This document shows, one piece after another, positions 1-10,200 of a stretch of 64,000 nt of DNA. The translations under genes and the position numbers were made by a program. The notes below the pieces were generated by a model. It did not search any database. It was given only the letters and a program-made list of their open reading frames with translations, and was not told where the DNA came from. The DNA is from Novosphingobium sp. SCN 66-18 (GTDB taxonomy: Bacteria > Pseudomonadota > Alphaproteobacteria > Sphingomonadales > Sphingomonadaceae), in the NCBI GenBank assembly GCA_001725355.1, contig MEGD01000029.1, positions 1 to 64,000 of the forward strand. The letters run 5' to 3'. The number at the start of each line of letters is the position of its first letter. Within the stretch, counting starts at the first letter, position 1.

Positions 1-1
1 C

Positions 2-214
2 GTGCTGACCATGGCCAGCGACCAGGGCCTGACCGATGCGGGCCTCAAGATCCGCACCATGCGCCTGCCCGACGTGTTCCAGGACCAGGACAACCCCGAT
101 AAACAGTACGACGAAGCCGGCCTCAACGCCCCACAGATCGTCGACACCGTCCTCACCGCCCTCCGACACAACTCTACCGGCGTTGCGCAAAACACGCTCG
201 AAGCCAGGGCTTGA
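2..214 (+). CDS. dxs: 1-deoxy-D-xylulose-5-phosphate synthase, C-terminal fragment
   Basis: Only the last 70 or so residues are in the window; the gene enters from the left edge, so the first codon here is not a start. The protein condenses pyruvate and glyceraldehyde-3-phosphate to DXP, the first step of the MEP isoprenoid pathway, in the cytoplasm. The piece matches the end of the transketolase C-terminal domain, with the typical LPD-F followed by a stretch ending in [10 protein letters not shown]. The thiamine-diphosphate and catalytic regions are outside the window. A strong hairpin follows 15 bp after the stop. Identification is from memory of the family and is fairly secure despite the short length. 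Confidence 0.85.
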   Translation: MLTMASDQGLTDAGLKIRTMRLPDVFQDQDNPDKQYDEAGLNAPQIVDTVLTALRHNSTGVAQNTLEARA

Positions 215-229
215 GGAAACGGGGGAAAT

Positions 230-255
230 AGCGCGAGGGGCATACCCCTCGCGCT
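230..255 (+). terminator. hairpin after dxs
   Basis: A perfect 11-bp stem (230-240 with 245-255) closes a 4-nt CATA loop. It sits between the end of dxs and the end of the convergent lipoprotein gene and is followed by CCCCG rather than a T-run. It probably acts as a bidirectional terminator for both genes. Confidence 0.6.
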
Positions 256-273
256 CCCCGTCATTGTCTGGTT

Positions 274-726
274 TCACCAATACCCGAGCTTGACCTGCTC
301 GATGACATCCCAGCGGCTGTCGGCTTTGCGAAAGACATAGGCGCCCATTTCACCGTTCGGCGAGGCATAGGACACGAACGCAAAGTCTTTCGAATAGGCC
401 GGTCCATTCACATGCATCGCGCAATCCTGACCGCGCGCCGCGCCATAGAGTCGGGGTGTTCCGGCTTGGATGTCGCGCCAGTTCAGGGCGATGGCTTGGG
501 CCGCACGACGGGCCTCCGCGTTCTTCACGGCTTGCGCGGTAAGCGTGGCTGGCGGGCCAGCTTCTGCCTCCGGCTTCACGATAGCCGTTGGGCCGCCAAC
601 GGCCACGCACGGACTTCCCGCCAGAGGCAATTGTCGCGCAACGACGGCGTCCACGAGATCATCGCCCGTCTTGGGTGTCGCCGTGCAGGCCGTCAGGAGC
701 CCAACGCAGAGAATAATCCACCGCAT
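274..726 (-). CDS. small lipoprotein of unknown function
   Basis: The 150-aa product starts with a short hydrophobic segment and a lipobox (LLTAC, Cys14), so it is probably exported by Sec and lipid-anchored in the envelope. After the anchor come an Ala/Thr-rich region and a C-terminal half with aromatic residues (SYASPNGEMGAYVF, near residues 117-130) that looks like a small globular domain. I do not recognise a family. It is transcribed convergently to dxs with the hairpin at 230-255 between them, and thrS lies 110 bp upstream on the same strand. Codon use matches its neighbours. Function is unknown. Confidence 0.75.
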   Translation of the reverse strand: MRWIILCVGLLTACTATPKTGDDLVDAVVARQLPLAGSPCVAVGGPTAIVKPEAEAGPPATLTAQAVKNAEARRAAQAIALNWRDIQAGTPRLYGAARGQDCAMHVNGPAYSKDFAFVSYASPNGEMGAYVFRKADSRWDVIEQVKLGYW

Positions 727-835
727 CGCGCGGGCATAGCATCCGGGCCGGCGTCCACAAATATGGTGCTTGCCAAGCTCAAGGGGGGCCGGGGCAGCGC
801 GCGCGGCAGATCCTCCAGCGTTCCCTTGCGGATCT

Positions 836-2827
836 TCACCGCAGGTCCGGCGGCGTCGCCTCGCTCTTCAGCAGGGCGATGGCTTCGGCCAGCGGCACCA
901 CCTTCTGCTGCTGTTCGCCCAGCGTGCGGATGGCGACGGTGCCTTCCTCGGCCTCGCGCTTGCCCACGACGAGCAGGTACGGGACCTTCTGCAGCGAGTG
1001 TTCGCGCACCTTGTAGTTGATCTTCTCGTTGCGCAGGTCGGTTTCGGCGCGGATGCCGGCGGCCTGCAGCTGCGCCAGCGCATCGCGCGCATAGTCGTCG
1101 GCTTCCGAGACGATCGTGGCGACCACGGCCTGCACCGGGGCGAGCCACGCCGGCAGGCGGCCGGCGAAGTGTTCGATCAGGATGCCGATGAAGCGTTCGT
1201 AGGAGCCGAAGATCGCGCGGTGCAGCATGACCGGGCGGTGCTTCTCGCCGTCCTCGGCGATGTAGCTCGCGTCCAGCCGTTCGGGCAGCACGCGGTCGGA
1301 CTGGATCGTGCCGACCTGCCAGGTGCGGCCGATCGCGTCGGTCAGGTGCCATTCCAGCTTGGGCGCATAGAACGCGCCTTCGCCGGGCAGTTCCTCCCAG
1401 CCATATTCCTCGGTGGCGAGGCCCGTGCGCACGACCGCGTCGCGCAGCTCGCTTTCGGCCTTGTCCCACATTGCCTCGGTGCCGAAGCGCTTTTCCGGGC
1501 GCAGCGCCAGCTTGATCGAATAGGTGAAGCCGAAGTCCTTGTAGATGCGGTCGGCCAGCGCGCAGAACGCGCCGACTTCGTCGACGATCTGGTCCTCGCG
1601 GCAGAAGATGTGGGCATCGTCCTGCGTGAACTGGCGCACGCGCATCAGCCCGTGCAGCGCGCCGTGCGGTTCGTTGCGGTGGCAGCAGCCGTTCTCGTAG
1701 AGCCGCAAGGGGAGATCGCGGTAGGACTTGATGCCCTGGCGGAAGATGAGCACGTGCGCCGGACAGTTCATCGGCTTGAGCGCCATCCAGTCGGCCTCGC
1801 CCGAGATCACCGGGCCCTCGTCCTCGGTGTTGGGCACCTCGTCGGGGATGACGAACATGTTCTCGCGATACTTGCCCCAGTGGCCCGACTGTTCCCACTG
1901 GCGCGCGTCCATCACCTGCGGGGTCTTGACCTCGCGATAGCCGGCGGCGTCGATCGCCCGGCGCATGTAGGCTTCGAGCTCGCGCCACACGCGGAAGCCC
2001 TTGGGGTGCCAGAACACGCTGCCGTGCGCTTCCTGCTGGAGATGGAACAGGTCCATTTCCCCGCCCAGCTTGCGGTGATCGCGCTTGGCCGCCTCTTCCA
2101 GCCGGAGCAGGTGGGCATCAAGCTGCTTCTTGTTGAGCCAGCCGGTGCCGTAGATGCGGCTCAGCATCGCGTTCTTCTGGTCGCCGCGCCAGTAGGCGCC
2201 GGACACGCGCGTCAGCTTGAACGCCTGCGGATCAAGCTTGCCGGTAGAGGCGAGGTGCGGCCCCCGGCACATGTCGAGCCAGTCGTCCCCGGACCAATAG
2301 ACCGTCAGCGGTTCGTCGCCCGGCAGCTCGGCGGCCCATTCGGCCTTGAACGTCTCGCCCTGCTGCTTCCAGCGGCTGATGAGCTGTTCGCGGCTCCACA
2401 CCTCGCGGCGCAGCGGCTTGTCGGCGGCGATCAGCGCGCGCATCTTCGCCTCGATCGCGGGCAGGTCCTCGTCGGTGAAGGGCCGGTCTTTTGGCGCGAA
2501 GTCGTAGTAGAAACCGTCGTCGGTCGCCGGGCCGAAGGTGATCTGCGTGCCCGGAAACAGCGCCTGCACCGCTTCCGCCAGCAGGTGCGCGTAATCGTGC
2601 CGGACCAGTTCGAGCGCGTCCGCCTCGTCCTTCGCGGTGACGAGCGCGAGCCGCGCGTCGGCTTCCAGCGGGCGCGTGATGTCGCGCAGCTCGCCGTCGA
2701 CGCGCGCGGCCAGCGCAGCCTTGGCCAGGCCCGGCCCGATCGCGGCGGCGATGTCCGCCGGGGTGGTGCCCGGCGCCACTTCGCGCACGGAACCGTCGGG
2801 CAGGGTGATCTTCAGAAGCTCGGACAT
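836..2827 (-). CDS. thrS: threonyl-tRNA synthetase
   Basis: The enzyme charges tRNA-Thr with threonine in the cytoplasm. The 663-aa length is usual for the full bacterial form. The layout is an N-terminal TGS domain (about 1-60), an editing domain with the HDYAH motif near residue 75, a class II catalytic core with the zinc-site Cys in MNCPAH near residue 350, and a C-terminal anticodon-binding domain (about 545-650). I chose ATG 2827 ([12 protein letters not shown]), preceded by GAGAG; an in-frame GTG two codons upstream is possible. It is transcribed alone. No T-box-like leader is evident in the 220 bp before the upstream gene, which lies on the same strand. Confidence 0.97.
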   Translation of the reverse strand: MSELLKITLPDGSVREVAPGTTPADIAAAIGPGLAKAALAARVDGELRDITRPLEADARLALVTAKDEADALELVRHDYAHLLAEAVQALFPGTQITFGPATDDGFYYDFAPKDRPFTDEDLPAIEAKMRALIAADKPLRREVWSREQLISRWKQQGETFKAEWAAELPGDEPLTVYWSGDDWLDMCRGPHLASTGKLDPQAFKLTRVSGAYWRGDQKNAMLSRIYGTGWLNKKQLDAHLLRLEEAAKRDHRKLGGEMDLFHLQQEAHGSVFWHPKGFRVWRELEAYMRRAIDAAGYREVKTPQVMDARQWEQSGHWGKYRENMFVIPDEVPNTEDEGPVISGEADWMALKPMNCPAHVLIFRQGIKSYRDLPLRLYENGCCHRNEPHGALHGLMRVRQFTQDDAHIFCREDQIVDEVGAFCALADRIYKDFGFTYSIKLALRPEKRFGTEAMWDKAESELRDAVVRTGLATEEYGWEELPGEGAFYAPKLEWHLTDAIGRTWQVGTIQSDRVLPERLDASYIAEDGEKHRPVMLHRAIFGSYERFIGILIEHFAGRLPAWLAPVQAVVATIVSEADDYARDALAQLQAAGIRAETDLRNEKINYKVREHSLQKVPYLLVVGKREAEEGTVAIRTLGEQQQKVVPLAEAIALLKSEATPPDLR

Positions 2828-3047
2828 GGGCACTCTCTGGCTGTCAGCGTCTGGCGCTTTGGCACAAGGCCGCGCGCGCCGGAAGGGGCGGCGTCAGGAA
2901 CTTTAGGCCGGTCCGGGAGGAGACGCCATCCGCCCGAACCGGGCGGCGGCATCGCTGCGGCGTCAGGCGCGCAGGCGAAACCGCCCCCGGTTGCCCGGGG
3001 TGGTGGTAGTCGTGGTGATGGCGCGAAGCGTCGTCATGCGCGGCTTC

Positions 3048-4370
3048 TTAGCGGGCCGCGGCCGCAAAGTCATGCGCCGAATTGACGACGGGCGCGTTCG
3101 CGCGGCGCTCGAGCCAGCGGGCCAGCAGCCACCCGGCAGTGACGCAGACGAACGGCATCACCGGATAGTGGAAGCGCGACTGGCCGGAGAATACCATCGC
3201 GATCGCGCTGGGATAGAGCGCGATGCCATAGGGCAGCACCCACCAGTCGATCGGGCGCCGCCCTGTCGCCAGGCGGCGGCGCAGTTCGATCACGGCCCCG
3301 GCGGCGAACAGGCCGAGCAGGGCGAAGTACCACAGCTGGTTGGCGGCGCGGAGCGCGAGGAAGGCCAGCGGCGCGCGCGCCCAGGCCTTCGATCCGGTCT
3401 CGTAGGCCCACAGCCCTTCGCCGTCCGGCCCCCACAGCTTCGCCAGCTTGCGCGGCATCAGCGTGACGAAGGCGGCGGGATGGGCCTTGATCCATGCCAT
3501 GCCCAGCCGCTTGGCCTCGGCGTCATAGGCGGTTTCGGACAGGTCGGTGCGCGCGTCGAGCGCCTTCACCACCGGGTCTTCGGGTGTGAACCCGCCGCGC
3601 GCGCTATCGTTGTTGCCGGTCAGCAGGGTAATGCCGCCGTTGGTGGAGATCGCTACCCATTCGCCCAGCACGCGGTGGTTGCGCACCGTCCACGGCGCGA
3701 CCACGGCGGCGGCCAGCGCGATCACCAGCGCCGCCTGCGCCATGGCGGCGGGCAGGCGCTTCCAGAAGCCCGGTTCGCGCCACAGCGCGATGGCGAAGAC
3801 CAGCGGCACGACGACCAGCGTCTGCGCCTTGACCAGCGTCGCCACGCCGAACACCAGCCCCGCCGCGACCAGCGCCAGCCGCGTCCGCGCGATCAGCAGG
3901 CGGCAGCCGGCCAGCAGCAGCATGGTGTAGAACACCTCGGTCAGCGCCAGCGGCACGTAGAACGCGCTGTTGGGGTACAGCGCCAGCAGCAGCAGCGCGG
4001 CACGGCCTGCCAGTTCCGAACCCGATATACGCCGGCCAAGGTCGAGCGTGAGCCAGGCGGTCACGGCGGCGCAGGCGAGGTTGAAGAGTCCGACGGTCCA
4101 GATCGAGGTGCCGAACGCGCGGAACGCCAGCGACAGCGTCAGCGGCCAGCCCACCGGCCAGTAGGCGGTCGGTTCGCCATGATCGCCGAGGTAGCCGAGC
4201 CCGCGCGCCAGCATGTCGGCGCGCGAATAGTACCAGGCCGCGTCCGATGTGGGCTCCACCGCCAGCAGGATCAGCAGGGCGCGCGGCACCAGGAACAGAG
4301 CGAGGAGCAGCACCAGCGCCGCGCGGCTTTCCGCGAAGCGCCGCAGCGCGATGGTGCGGGATTCGGTCAT
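3048..4370 (-). CDS. GT39-like integral-membrane glycosyltransferase
   Basis: The 440-aa protein has about ten hydrophobic segments in the pattern of the ArnT/PMT (dolichyl-phosphate-mannose mannosyltransferase) family. These enzymes use polyprenyl-phosphate sugars on the periplasmic side of the inner membrane. The first periplasmic loop has the acidic/aromatic stretch TSDAAWYYSRADM near residue 40, where this family keeps its catalytic acid, and a YWPVGWP motif follows. A hydrophilic loop around 230-290 is typical. Acceptor and sugar cannot be told from sequence. It is transcribed divergently from the hydrolase at 4407. ATG 4370 (MTESRT) is the only good start. Confidence 0.8.
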   Translation of the reverse strand: MTESRTIALRRFAESRAALVLLLALFLVPRALLILLAVEPTSDAAWYYSRADMLARGLGYLGDHGEPTAYWPVGWPLTLSLAFRAFGTSIWTVGLFNLACAAVTAWLTLDLGRRISGSELAGRAALLLLALYPNSAFYVPLALTEVFYTMLLLAGCRLLIARTRLALVAAGLVFGVATLVKAQTLVVVPLVFAIALWREPGFWKRLPAAMAQAALVIALAAAVVAPWTVRNHRVLGEWVAISTNGGITLLTGNNDSARGGFTPEDPVVKALDARTDLSETAYDAEAKRLGMAWIKAHPAAFVTLMPRKLAKLWGPDGEGLWAYETGSKAWARAPLAFLALRAANQLWYFALLGLFAAGAVIELRRRLATGRRPIDWWVLPYGIALYPSAIAMVFSGQSRFHYPVMPFVCVTAGWLLARWLERRANAPVVNSAHDFAAAAR

Positions 4371-4406
4371 GCCATGGCGCTAGCAGGGCCGGGTTAAGAT
4401 GGCGTT

Positions 4407-5201
4407 GTGGGACCTTTCCGGCTAACCCTGCAGGCGATGATCGAGGATACCGCTCCGCTCGCCAGGGTCGATGGCCCGGAAGGCCGCCGCATCGCCTGCC
4501 GCTTCCTGCCCGGCGCCGAGCCGGCGCTGGTGTTCCTGCCGGGCTATATGTCGGACATGGCCGGCGGCAAGGCGCAGGCGGTCATGGCCTGGGCGCGCGG
4601 GGCGGGGCGGGCCTGCCTGCTGCTCGACTATTCGGGCTGCGGTGAAAGCGAGGGCGATTTCGCCGATGGCACGCTGTCGCGCTGGCGGGACGAGGTGGTG
4701 GCGCTGATCCGCGCGCACGCGATCGGCCGCGCCGTGGTGATCGGGTCCAGCATGGGCGGCTGGCTGATGCTGCTGGTGGCCCAGGCGCTGCCGGGCACGG
4801 TCGAGGCGCTGGTCGGCATCGCCGCCGCGCCGGACTTCACCGACTGGGGATACGATGCCGCGCAGAAGGCGGAGCTGGCCGCCGGGCGCCCGGTGTTCGA
4901 GGACAATCCCTATGGCCCCGAACCCACGCCGACTCATCCCGCGTTCTGGGCCGACGGGCAGGCGCGGCGGATGCTGAACGGCACCATCGCCTTTGATGGC
5001 GCGGTGCGCCTGCTGCACGGCCAGCGCGATCCCGACGTGCCGTGGGAACTTTCGCTGAAGCTGGCGGCGGCCTTGCGTTCAGCCGACGTGCAGGTGCATC
5101 TCATCAAGGACGGCGACCACCGCCTGTCGCGCCCCGCCGATATCGCGATCCTGCTGGATACGCTGTCGGCACTGGGGGCGGGCGTGGCGGAAGCCCCCTG
5201 A
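4407..5201 (+). CDS. alpha/beta hydrolase
   Basis: This is a serine hydrolase of the alpha/beta fold, 264 aa. The nucleophile elbow GSSMGG has its Ser near residue 115. The acid is probably in HGQRDPDVPW (near 210) and the His in KDGDHRLS (near 235). The layout resembles bacterial relatives of ABHD10/palmitoyl-thioesterase-like hydrolases, but the substrate is unknown. The start is uncertain: GTG 4407 gives 264 aa, while ATG 4437 (MIEDTAPLARVDG) gives 254 aa and may be the real one. It is the first gene of a close-set operon with the TPR protein (10 bp gap) and the flavin monooxygenase. Confidence 0.85.
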   Translation: MGPFRLTLQAMIEDTAPLARVDGPEGRRIACRFLPGAEPALVFLPGYMSDMAGGKAQAVMAWARGAGRACLLLDYSGCGESEGDFADGTLSRWRDEVVALIRAHAIGRAVVIGSSMGGWLMLLVAQALPGTVEALVGIAAAPDFTDWGYDAAQKAELAAGRPVFEDNPYGPEPTPTHPAFWADGQARRMLNGTIAFDGAVRLLHGQRDPDVPWELSLKLAAALRSADVQVHLIKDGDHRLSRPADIAILLDTLSALGAGVAEAP

Positions 5202-5211
5202 AGGAAGCGCG

Positions 5212-6177
5212 ATGCTGGTCCTGCCGATCCTGATGTTCACCCCGCAGATTGTTCCCGCTTCTGCCAGGCTTCATATGCCAGTCACCGCGCTGATGCAGAT
5301 CGGCCCCAACCCCTCGCCCCAGGAAGGCGCCGCCTTGCCGATTCCCCGCCGTCACCGCCCCGCCGATTCCGCGCCTTCGCCCGCACCCGCCAGCCCGCCG
5401 CAACCGCGCGCGCCGGACCGGCTGTCGGTCTGCCTCGCCAAGGCGCTGCACGATCCGGCGATGGGGCTGGCCGAAGCGCGCGGCTGGCTGGCGGAAGGGC
5501 AGAACCCGGAACAGCGCGTGCGCGCCAACCAGTGCCTTGGCATCATCCTGACCCAGCAGGGGCAGTTCGACGCGGCGGAGCAGGCCTTCGCCGATGCCAT
5601 CGCCGGTGTGCCCATGCTGCAGGAAGTGGCGGCGGTGCCTCTGATGGCGATGGCGGGCAACGCCGCGCTGGCCGGCGGGCATCCCGATCGCGCGCTGGTG
5701 TGGCTGGACAAGGCGGTGGCGGTGCGCGGCTATGCCGACAACGCCGCGCTGGGCGATATCCAGACCGACCGCGCGCGGGCGCTGGTCGCGCTCGACCGCC
5801 CGGCCGAAGCGGCGACCGCGCTGGACGAGGCGCACCGGCTGGCCCCCGACCTGGCCGAGGGCTGGCTGCTGTCCGCCACGCTGGCCCGCCGCAACAAGGA
5901 CATGCCGCGTGCGCAGCGCGATATCGAGGTGGCCGCGCATCTCGACGCGACCGACCCCGCCATCGGCCTGGAGGCCGGCGTGATCGCGGTTCTCGACGGC
6001 CGCGACGAGGCCGCGCGCAAGAGCTGGGAATCGGTGGTGCGCACCGCGCCCGACAGCGATGAAGCCAAGACGGCGAAAGGTTACCTTGAACAACTGGGAC
6101 CAGCGCCCACATCAGGAGCCACGCCTTCCGCCAGCCCCCCTTCCGGGGCGACGCAGCCGGAGAAGAAACCGTCATGA
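5212..6177 (+). CDS. tetratricopeptide-repeat protein
   Basis: The 321-aa protein has an N-terminal hydrophobic segment that may act as a signal peptide, a Pro/Ala-rich linker (about 40-70), then tandem TPR-like helical hairpins from about residue 75 to 290, and a low-complexity Pro/Ser tail. TPR arrays mediate protein-protein contacts, and no enzymatic motif is visible. ATG 5212 follows a good AAGGAAG site. The start is 10 bp after the hydrolase stop and the end overlaps the next gene by 4 nt (ATGA), so the three genes are probably co-transcribed. The partner is unknown. Confidence 0.82.
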   Translation: MLVLPILMFTPQIVPASARLHMPVTALMQIGPNPSPQEGAALPIPRRHRPADSAPSPAPASPPQPRAPDRLSVCLAKALHDPAMGLAEARGWLAEGQNPEQRVRANQCLGIILTQQGQFDAAEQAFADAIAGVPMLQEVAAVPLMAMAGNAALAGGHPDRALVWLDKAVAVRGYADNAALGDIQTDRARALVALDRPAEAATALDEAHRLAPDLAEGWLLSATLARRNKDMPRAQRDIEVAAHLDATDPAIGLEAGVIAVLDGRDEAARKSWESVVRTAPDSDEAKTAKGYLEQLGPAPTSGATPSASPPSGATQPEKKPS

Positions 6178-7169
6178 AGCTGTCCGTCCTCGATCTCGTG
6201 CCCGTGGTCGAGGGCGGAACGGTAGGCCAGGCGCTCGCCGAGGCGGCCCTGCTCGCGCAAGTGGCCGAGCGCTGCGGCTATCAGCGCTACTGGGTGGCCG
6301 AGCATCACGGCATGGAAGGGATCGCCGGCGCGGCCGTTGCGGTCACGCTCGCGCATGTGGGCCACCATACCTCCACGATCCGGCTGGGCGCGGGCGGGAT
6401 CATGCTGCCCAACCACAACCCGCTGGTGATCGCCGAACAGTTCGGCACGCTGGATGCGCTCTATCCGGGGCGGATCGACCTGGGCCTGGGGCGCGCGCCA
6501 GGCGCGGACCAGCGCATCGTGCGCGCTTTGCGCAAGGAAGTGAATCGCGCGGCGGAGGACTTCCCGCAGGACGTGGTGGAATTGCAGGCCCAGTTCGCCG
6601 GTGACCGCCAGGTGCCGCTGCAGGCCACGCCCGGCGCGGGGGCAAAGCCGCAATTGTGGATTCTGGGGTCCAGCCTGTTCGGCGCGCAACTCGCGGCGGC
6701 GCTGGGGCTGCCCTATGCCTTCGCCTCGCACTTCGCGCCCGACCATCTCGACGCGGCCTTGTCGCTCTATCGCGATCGTTTCCAGCCTTCGGATGCACTT
6801 GCCAAGCCGTATGTCATGGCTGCGATCAACGTGATCGCCGCCGATACCGACGACGAGGCGGCGCTGCTGGCGTCGTCGATGGACCAGTCGTTCGTGCGGC
6901 TGCGCAGCGGCAATCCGGGCAAGCTGCCGCCGCCCGTGCCCGGCTACCGCGATACGCTGCCCGCCCCCGCGCTCGCCATGCTGGAGCACATGCGGCAGGT
7001 CAGCGCGATCGGCAGCGTCGCCACCGTGCGCCAGCGACTGGCCGCGTTCCAGCAGCGGACGCGGGCGGACGAACTGATCGTGTCCGGCTCCACCTTCGAT
7101 CCGGCCTTGCGCCGCCGCTCGCTCGAACTGACGATGCAGGCGGCCGAAAGTTTGGCAGAACCGGCCTGA
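6174..7169 (+). CDS. LLM-class flavin-dependent oxidoreductase (luciferase-like, MsnO8 type)
   Basis: The 331-aa protein has the TIM-barrel pattern of bacterial luciferase-like monooxygenases: [15 protein letters not shown] at the N-terminus, the YWVAEHHGM motif near residue 40 and the [11 protein letters not shown] motif near 103 that contacts FMN phosphate. It would use reduced flavin and O2 on an unknown substrate in the cytoplasm. The start overlaps the TPR gene stop (ATGA). The first residues resemble the MsnO8 subgroup, whose function is mostly undefined. No flavin reductase lies nearby. Confidence 0.88.
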   Translation: MKLSVLDLVPVVEGGTVGQALAEAALLAQVAERCGYQRYWVAEHHGMEGIAGAAVAVTLAHVGHHTSTIRLGAGGIMLPNHNPLVIAEQFGTLDALYPGRIDLGLGRAPGADQRIVRALRKEVNRAAEDFPQDVVELQAQFAGDRQVPLQATPGAGAKPQLWILGSSLFGAQLAAALGLPYAFASHFAPDHLDAALSLYRDRFQPSDALAKPYVMAAINVIAADTDDEAALLASSMDQSFVRLRSGNPGKLPPPVPGYRDTLPAPALAMLEHMRQVSAIGSVATVRQRLAAFQQRTRADELIVSGSTFDPALRRRSLELTMQAAESLAEPA

Positions 7170-7233
7170 CCGGTATCAGGCGAAACCATCGGCCTTGCCC
7201 TGCGGCGCTGGTCGGAGTAGCATCGGTATTATT

Positions 7234-7272
7234 CGTTCAACGAACGGATATAAAATTATAATGCGGTATAAT
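7234..7272 (+). promoter_or_regulatory. likely promoter of the glutamate dehydrogenase gene
   Basis: An AT-rich patch in an otherwise GC-rich gap holds a consensus TATAAT at 7267-7272 and a small inverted repeat (CGTTC/GAACG, 7234-7246) just upstream, a plausible operator. No clear -35 hexamer is seen at the right distance, which suggests an activator-dependent or overlapping promoter. It lies 24 bp before the ATG at 7296. Confidence 0.45.
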
Positions 7273-7295
7273 GATTTTACGCCGCCACTCGCGGG

Positions 7296-10200
7296 ATGAC
7301 AGCAATGGCCACCAAGTCCGCCCCTGACGCTTCCTCTCCTTCCGCCGCGACCGGCGGCCCGCTTGAAAGCGCGCTGTCCGCCCGCTTCGTGGCCTCGTTG
7401 CTACCCGGCGAGATCGGCGATTTCGATGGCGCCCGGCTGGCGGAAGCGGTCCGTTTCACATTGGCGACGGCCAGCCGGCGCCCCGGCGCCGAACCGGCGG
7501 TGGCGATCGAAAGCGTGGGCGGCACATCGGGCGAACGGCACCTGCGGATTGCCGTGATCAACGACGACATGCCGTTCCTGGTCGATTCGATCAGCGCGAC
7601 GATCACCGCGCAGGGGCTGACGATCGACCGGCTGGTCCATCCCGTGGTCGCGGTGCGCCGCGATCCCGAGGGAACGCTGCTGGCGCTGCCCGAAGGCGAG
7701 GCGGTGGGCGAACGGCGCGAATCGGTGATCTACCTCGAAACCGAACGCGCAGACGCGCGCCAGCGCCGCGAACTGGCCGAAGCGCTGAAGGCGACGCTGG
7801 CCGATGTCCACGCCGCCGTGGCCGACTGGCCGCTGATGCAGGCGGCGATGCAGCGCGATGCGCGCGGGCTGCCCGATCAGGAAGGCGCGGCGCTGCTGCG
7901 CTGGCTGGCCGACGGGATGCTGACCCAGCTCGGCCATGTCGTGCGCCATCGCGATGGCACGCAGACCGCGCCGCTGGGCATCTGCCGCGCCAGCGCCGCC
8001 AAGCTGCTGGCGGATGCTTCCTATGACCGCGCCTTCGCGTGGTTCGACCGCGCCGGCCGCAAGGACGAGGATGCGGTGCGCGCGCCGCTGGTGGTCAAGG
8101 CCAACCGCATCGCCAACGTGCACCGCCGCGTGCCGCTGGACCTGTTCATCGTGCCGGAGGTCGAGGACGGCAAGGTTGTCGCGCTGTCGGTCCATGCCGG
8201 CGTCTGGACCAGCGCCGCGCTGGCGACGCCGCCCGATCGCGTGCCCCGGATGCGCAGCCAGCTGGCCGCGCTGACCGGGAAATTCGGCTTCGATCCCAGC
8301 GGCCATGCCGGCAAATCGCTGGTCCATGCGCTGACGGCGCTGCCGCACGATCTGCTCATCAGCTTTTCCGATACCGACATCGAACGCATCGCCACCGCGA
8401 TGATGAGCCTGGTCGATCGGCCGCGTCCGCGGCTGGCGCTGGTCCGCGCGCCGCTCGCCCGCCACCTCTATGCCTTCGTGTGGCTGCCGCGCGATGCGCA
8501 GTCCACCGCGATGCGGATGCAGGTGCAGGATCTGCTGGAAGCGGCCGCCGGCGCGCAAGTGCTGGACTGGAGCCTGCAGGTCGAAGGCAGCACGCTCGCC
8601 CTGATCCGCTTCGTGCTCGACATCCGCGATGGCGATGCCGATCCCGACGAGGCCGCGCTCGATGCCGCGGTGCAGGCGCTGGTGCGCGGGTGGGAAGGCG
8701 CGGTCGAGGCCGAGCTGGCCAAGGGCGAGGAGCCATCGCGCGCCGCCGCCATCGCCGCGCGCTTCGCCGATGCCTTTCCCGTCGGCTATCGCGGCGCCTA
8801 TGGCGCGGGCGAGGCGGCGCGCGACATCCGGGTGCTGCGCACGCTGGGCGGCGAGAACGCGCCGCGCCGCGCCGCGCGCCTCTATCGCCAGCCGGGCGAA
8901 AGCGGCGTGCGGCTCAAGCTCTACCAGCGCGAGGGCGCGATCATCCTGTCGGATGCGGTGCCGGTGCTGGAGAACTTCGGCTTCCGCGTGCTGGAGGAAA
9001 TGCCGACCCCGCTCGACAAGGGCCGGCTGGGCTACATCCACGATTTCCTGGTCGCGCACCCGGCGGACGTGACGCCCGAGGCGCTGCTGGAGCGGGCCGA
9101 GGCCATCGAGACCTCGCTGGCGGGCGTGCTCAACGGCGCGGCCGAGGACGATGCGTTCAACCGGCTGATCGTCGCCACCGGGCTGTCCGCGCGCGAGGCG
9201 AACTGGCTGCGCGCCTGGTTCCGCTATCTGCGGCAGGGCGGCATGACCTTCGGCATCGCCACCGTGGTCGATGCGCTGAAGAACGCGCCCGACGTGACGC
9301 ACGGGCTGATCGCGGCGTTCGTCGCGCGGCACGATCCCGCCTTTGCCGGTGATCGCGCGGCGGCGGCGGACGCGGCGGCCGAGCGCATCCGCACCGGCCT
9401 GGCCGGCGTGGCCGCGATCAACGACGATCGCCTGCTGCGCCAGTTCCGCGCGCTGGTCGACGCCATGCTGCGGACCAATGCCTTCGCCCCGGCGGCGGCC
9501 GAGGCGCTGGCGTTCAAGCTTGATTCGGCGCTGGTGCCGGGCCTGCCCAGGCCGGTGCCATGGCGCGAGATCTTCGTGTACAGCCCGCGCGTGGAAGGCA
9601 TCCACTTGCGCGCCGGGCCGGTGGCGCGCGGCGGCCTGCGCTGGTCCGACCGGCGCGACGATTTCCGCACCGAAATCCTCGGGCTGATGAAGGCGCAGCG
9701 CGTGAAGAACGCGGTGATCGTGCCGACCGGGGCCAAGGGCGGGTTCTATCCCAAGCAATTGCCCGATCCCGCGCGCGATCGCGATGGCTGGCTGGCCGAA
9801 GGCAAGGCCAGCTACCAGGTGTTCATCCGCACCCTGCTCTCGCTTACCGACAACATCGTCGGCGGCAAGGTGGTCCATCCCAAGGGCGTGGTGATCCTCG
9901 ACGGCGAAGACCCGTACTTCGTGGTCGCGGCGGACAAGGGCACGGCCACGTTCTCCGACGTCGCCAACGCCATCGCCGAATCGAAGGACTTCTGGCTCGA
10001 CGATGCTTTCGCCAGCGGCGGGTCCAAGGGCTATGACCACAAGGCGATGGGCATCACCGCGCGCGGCGCGTGGCTTTCGGTGCAGCGCCATTTCCTGGAA
10101 ATGGGCGTGGACGTGCAGGCCGATCCGGTCCGCGTGGTGGGTTGCGGCGACATGTCGGGCGACGTGTTCGGCAACGGCATGCTGCTGTCGAAGGCGCTCA

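Noticed and set aside
770-3085. A 771-aa open frame antisense to thrS
   Set aside because: Same composition artefact; thrS on the other strand is certain.
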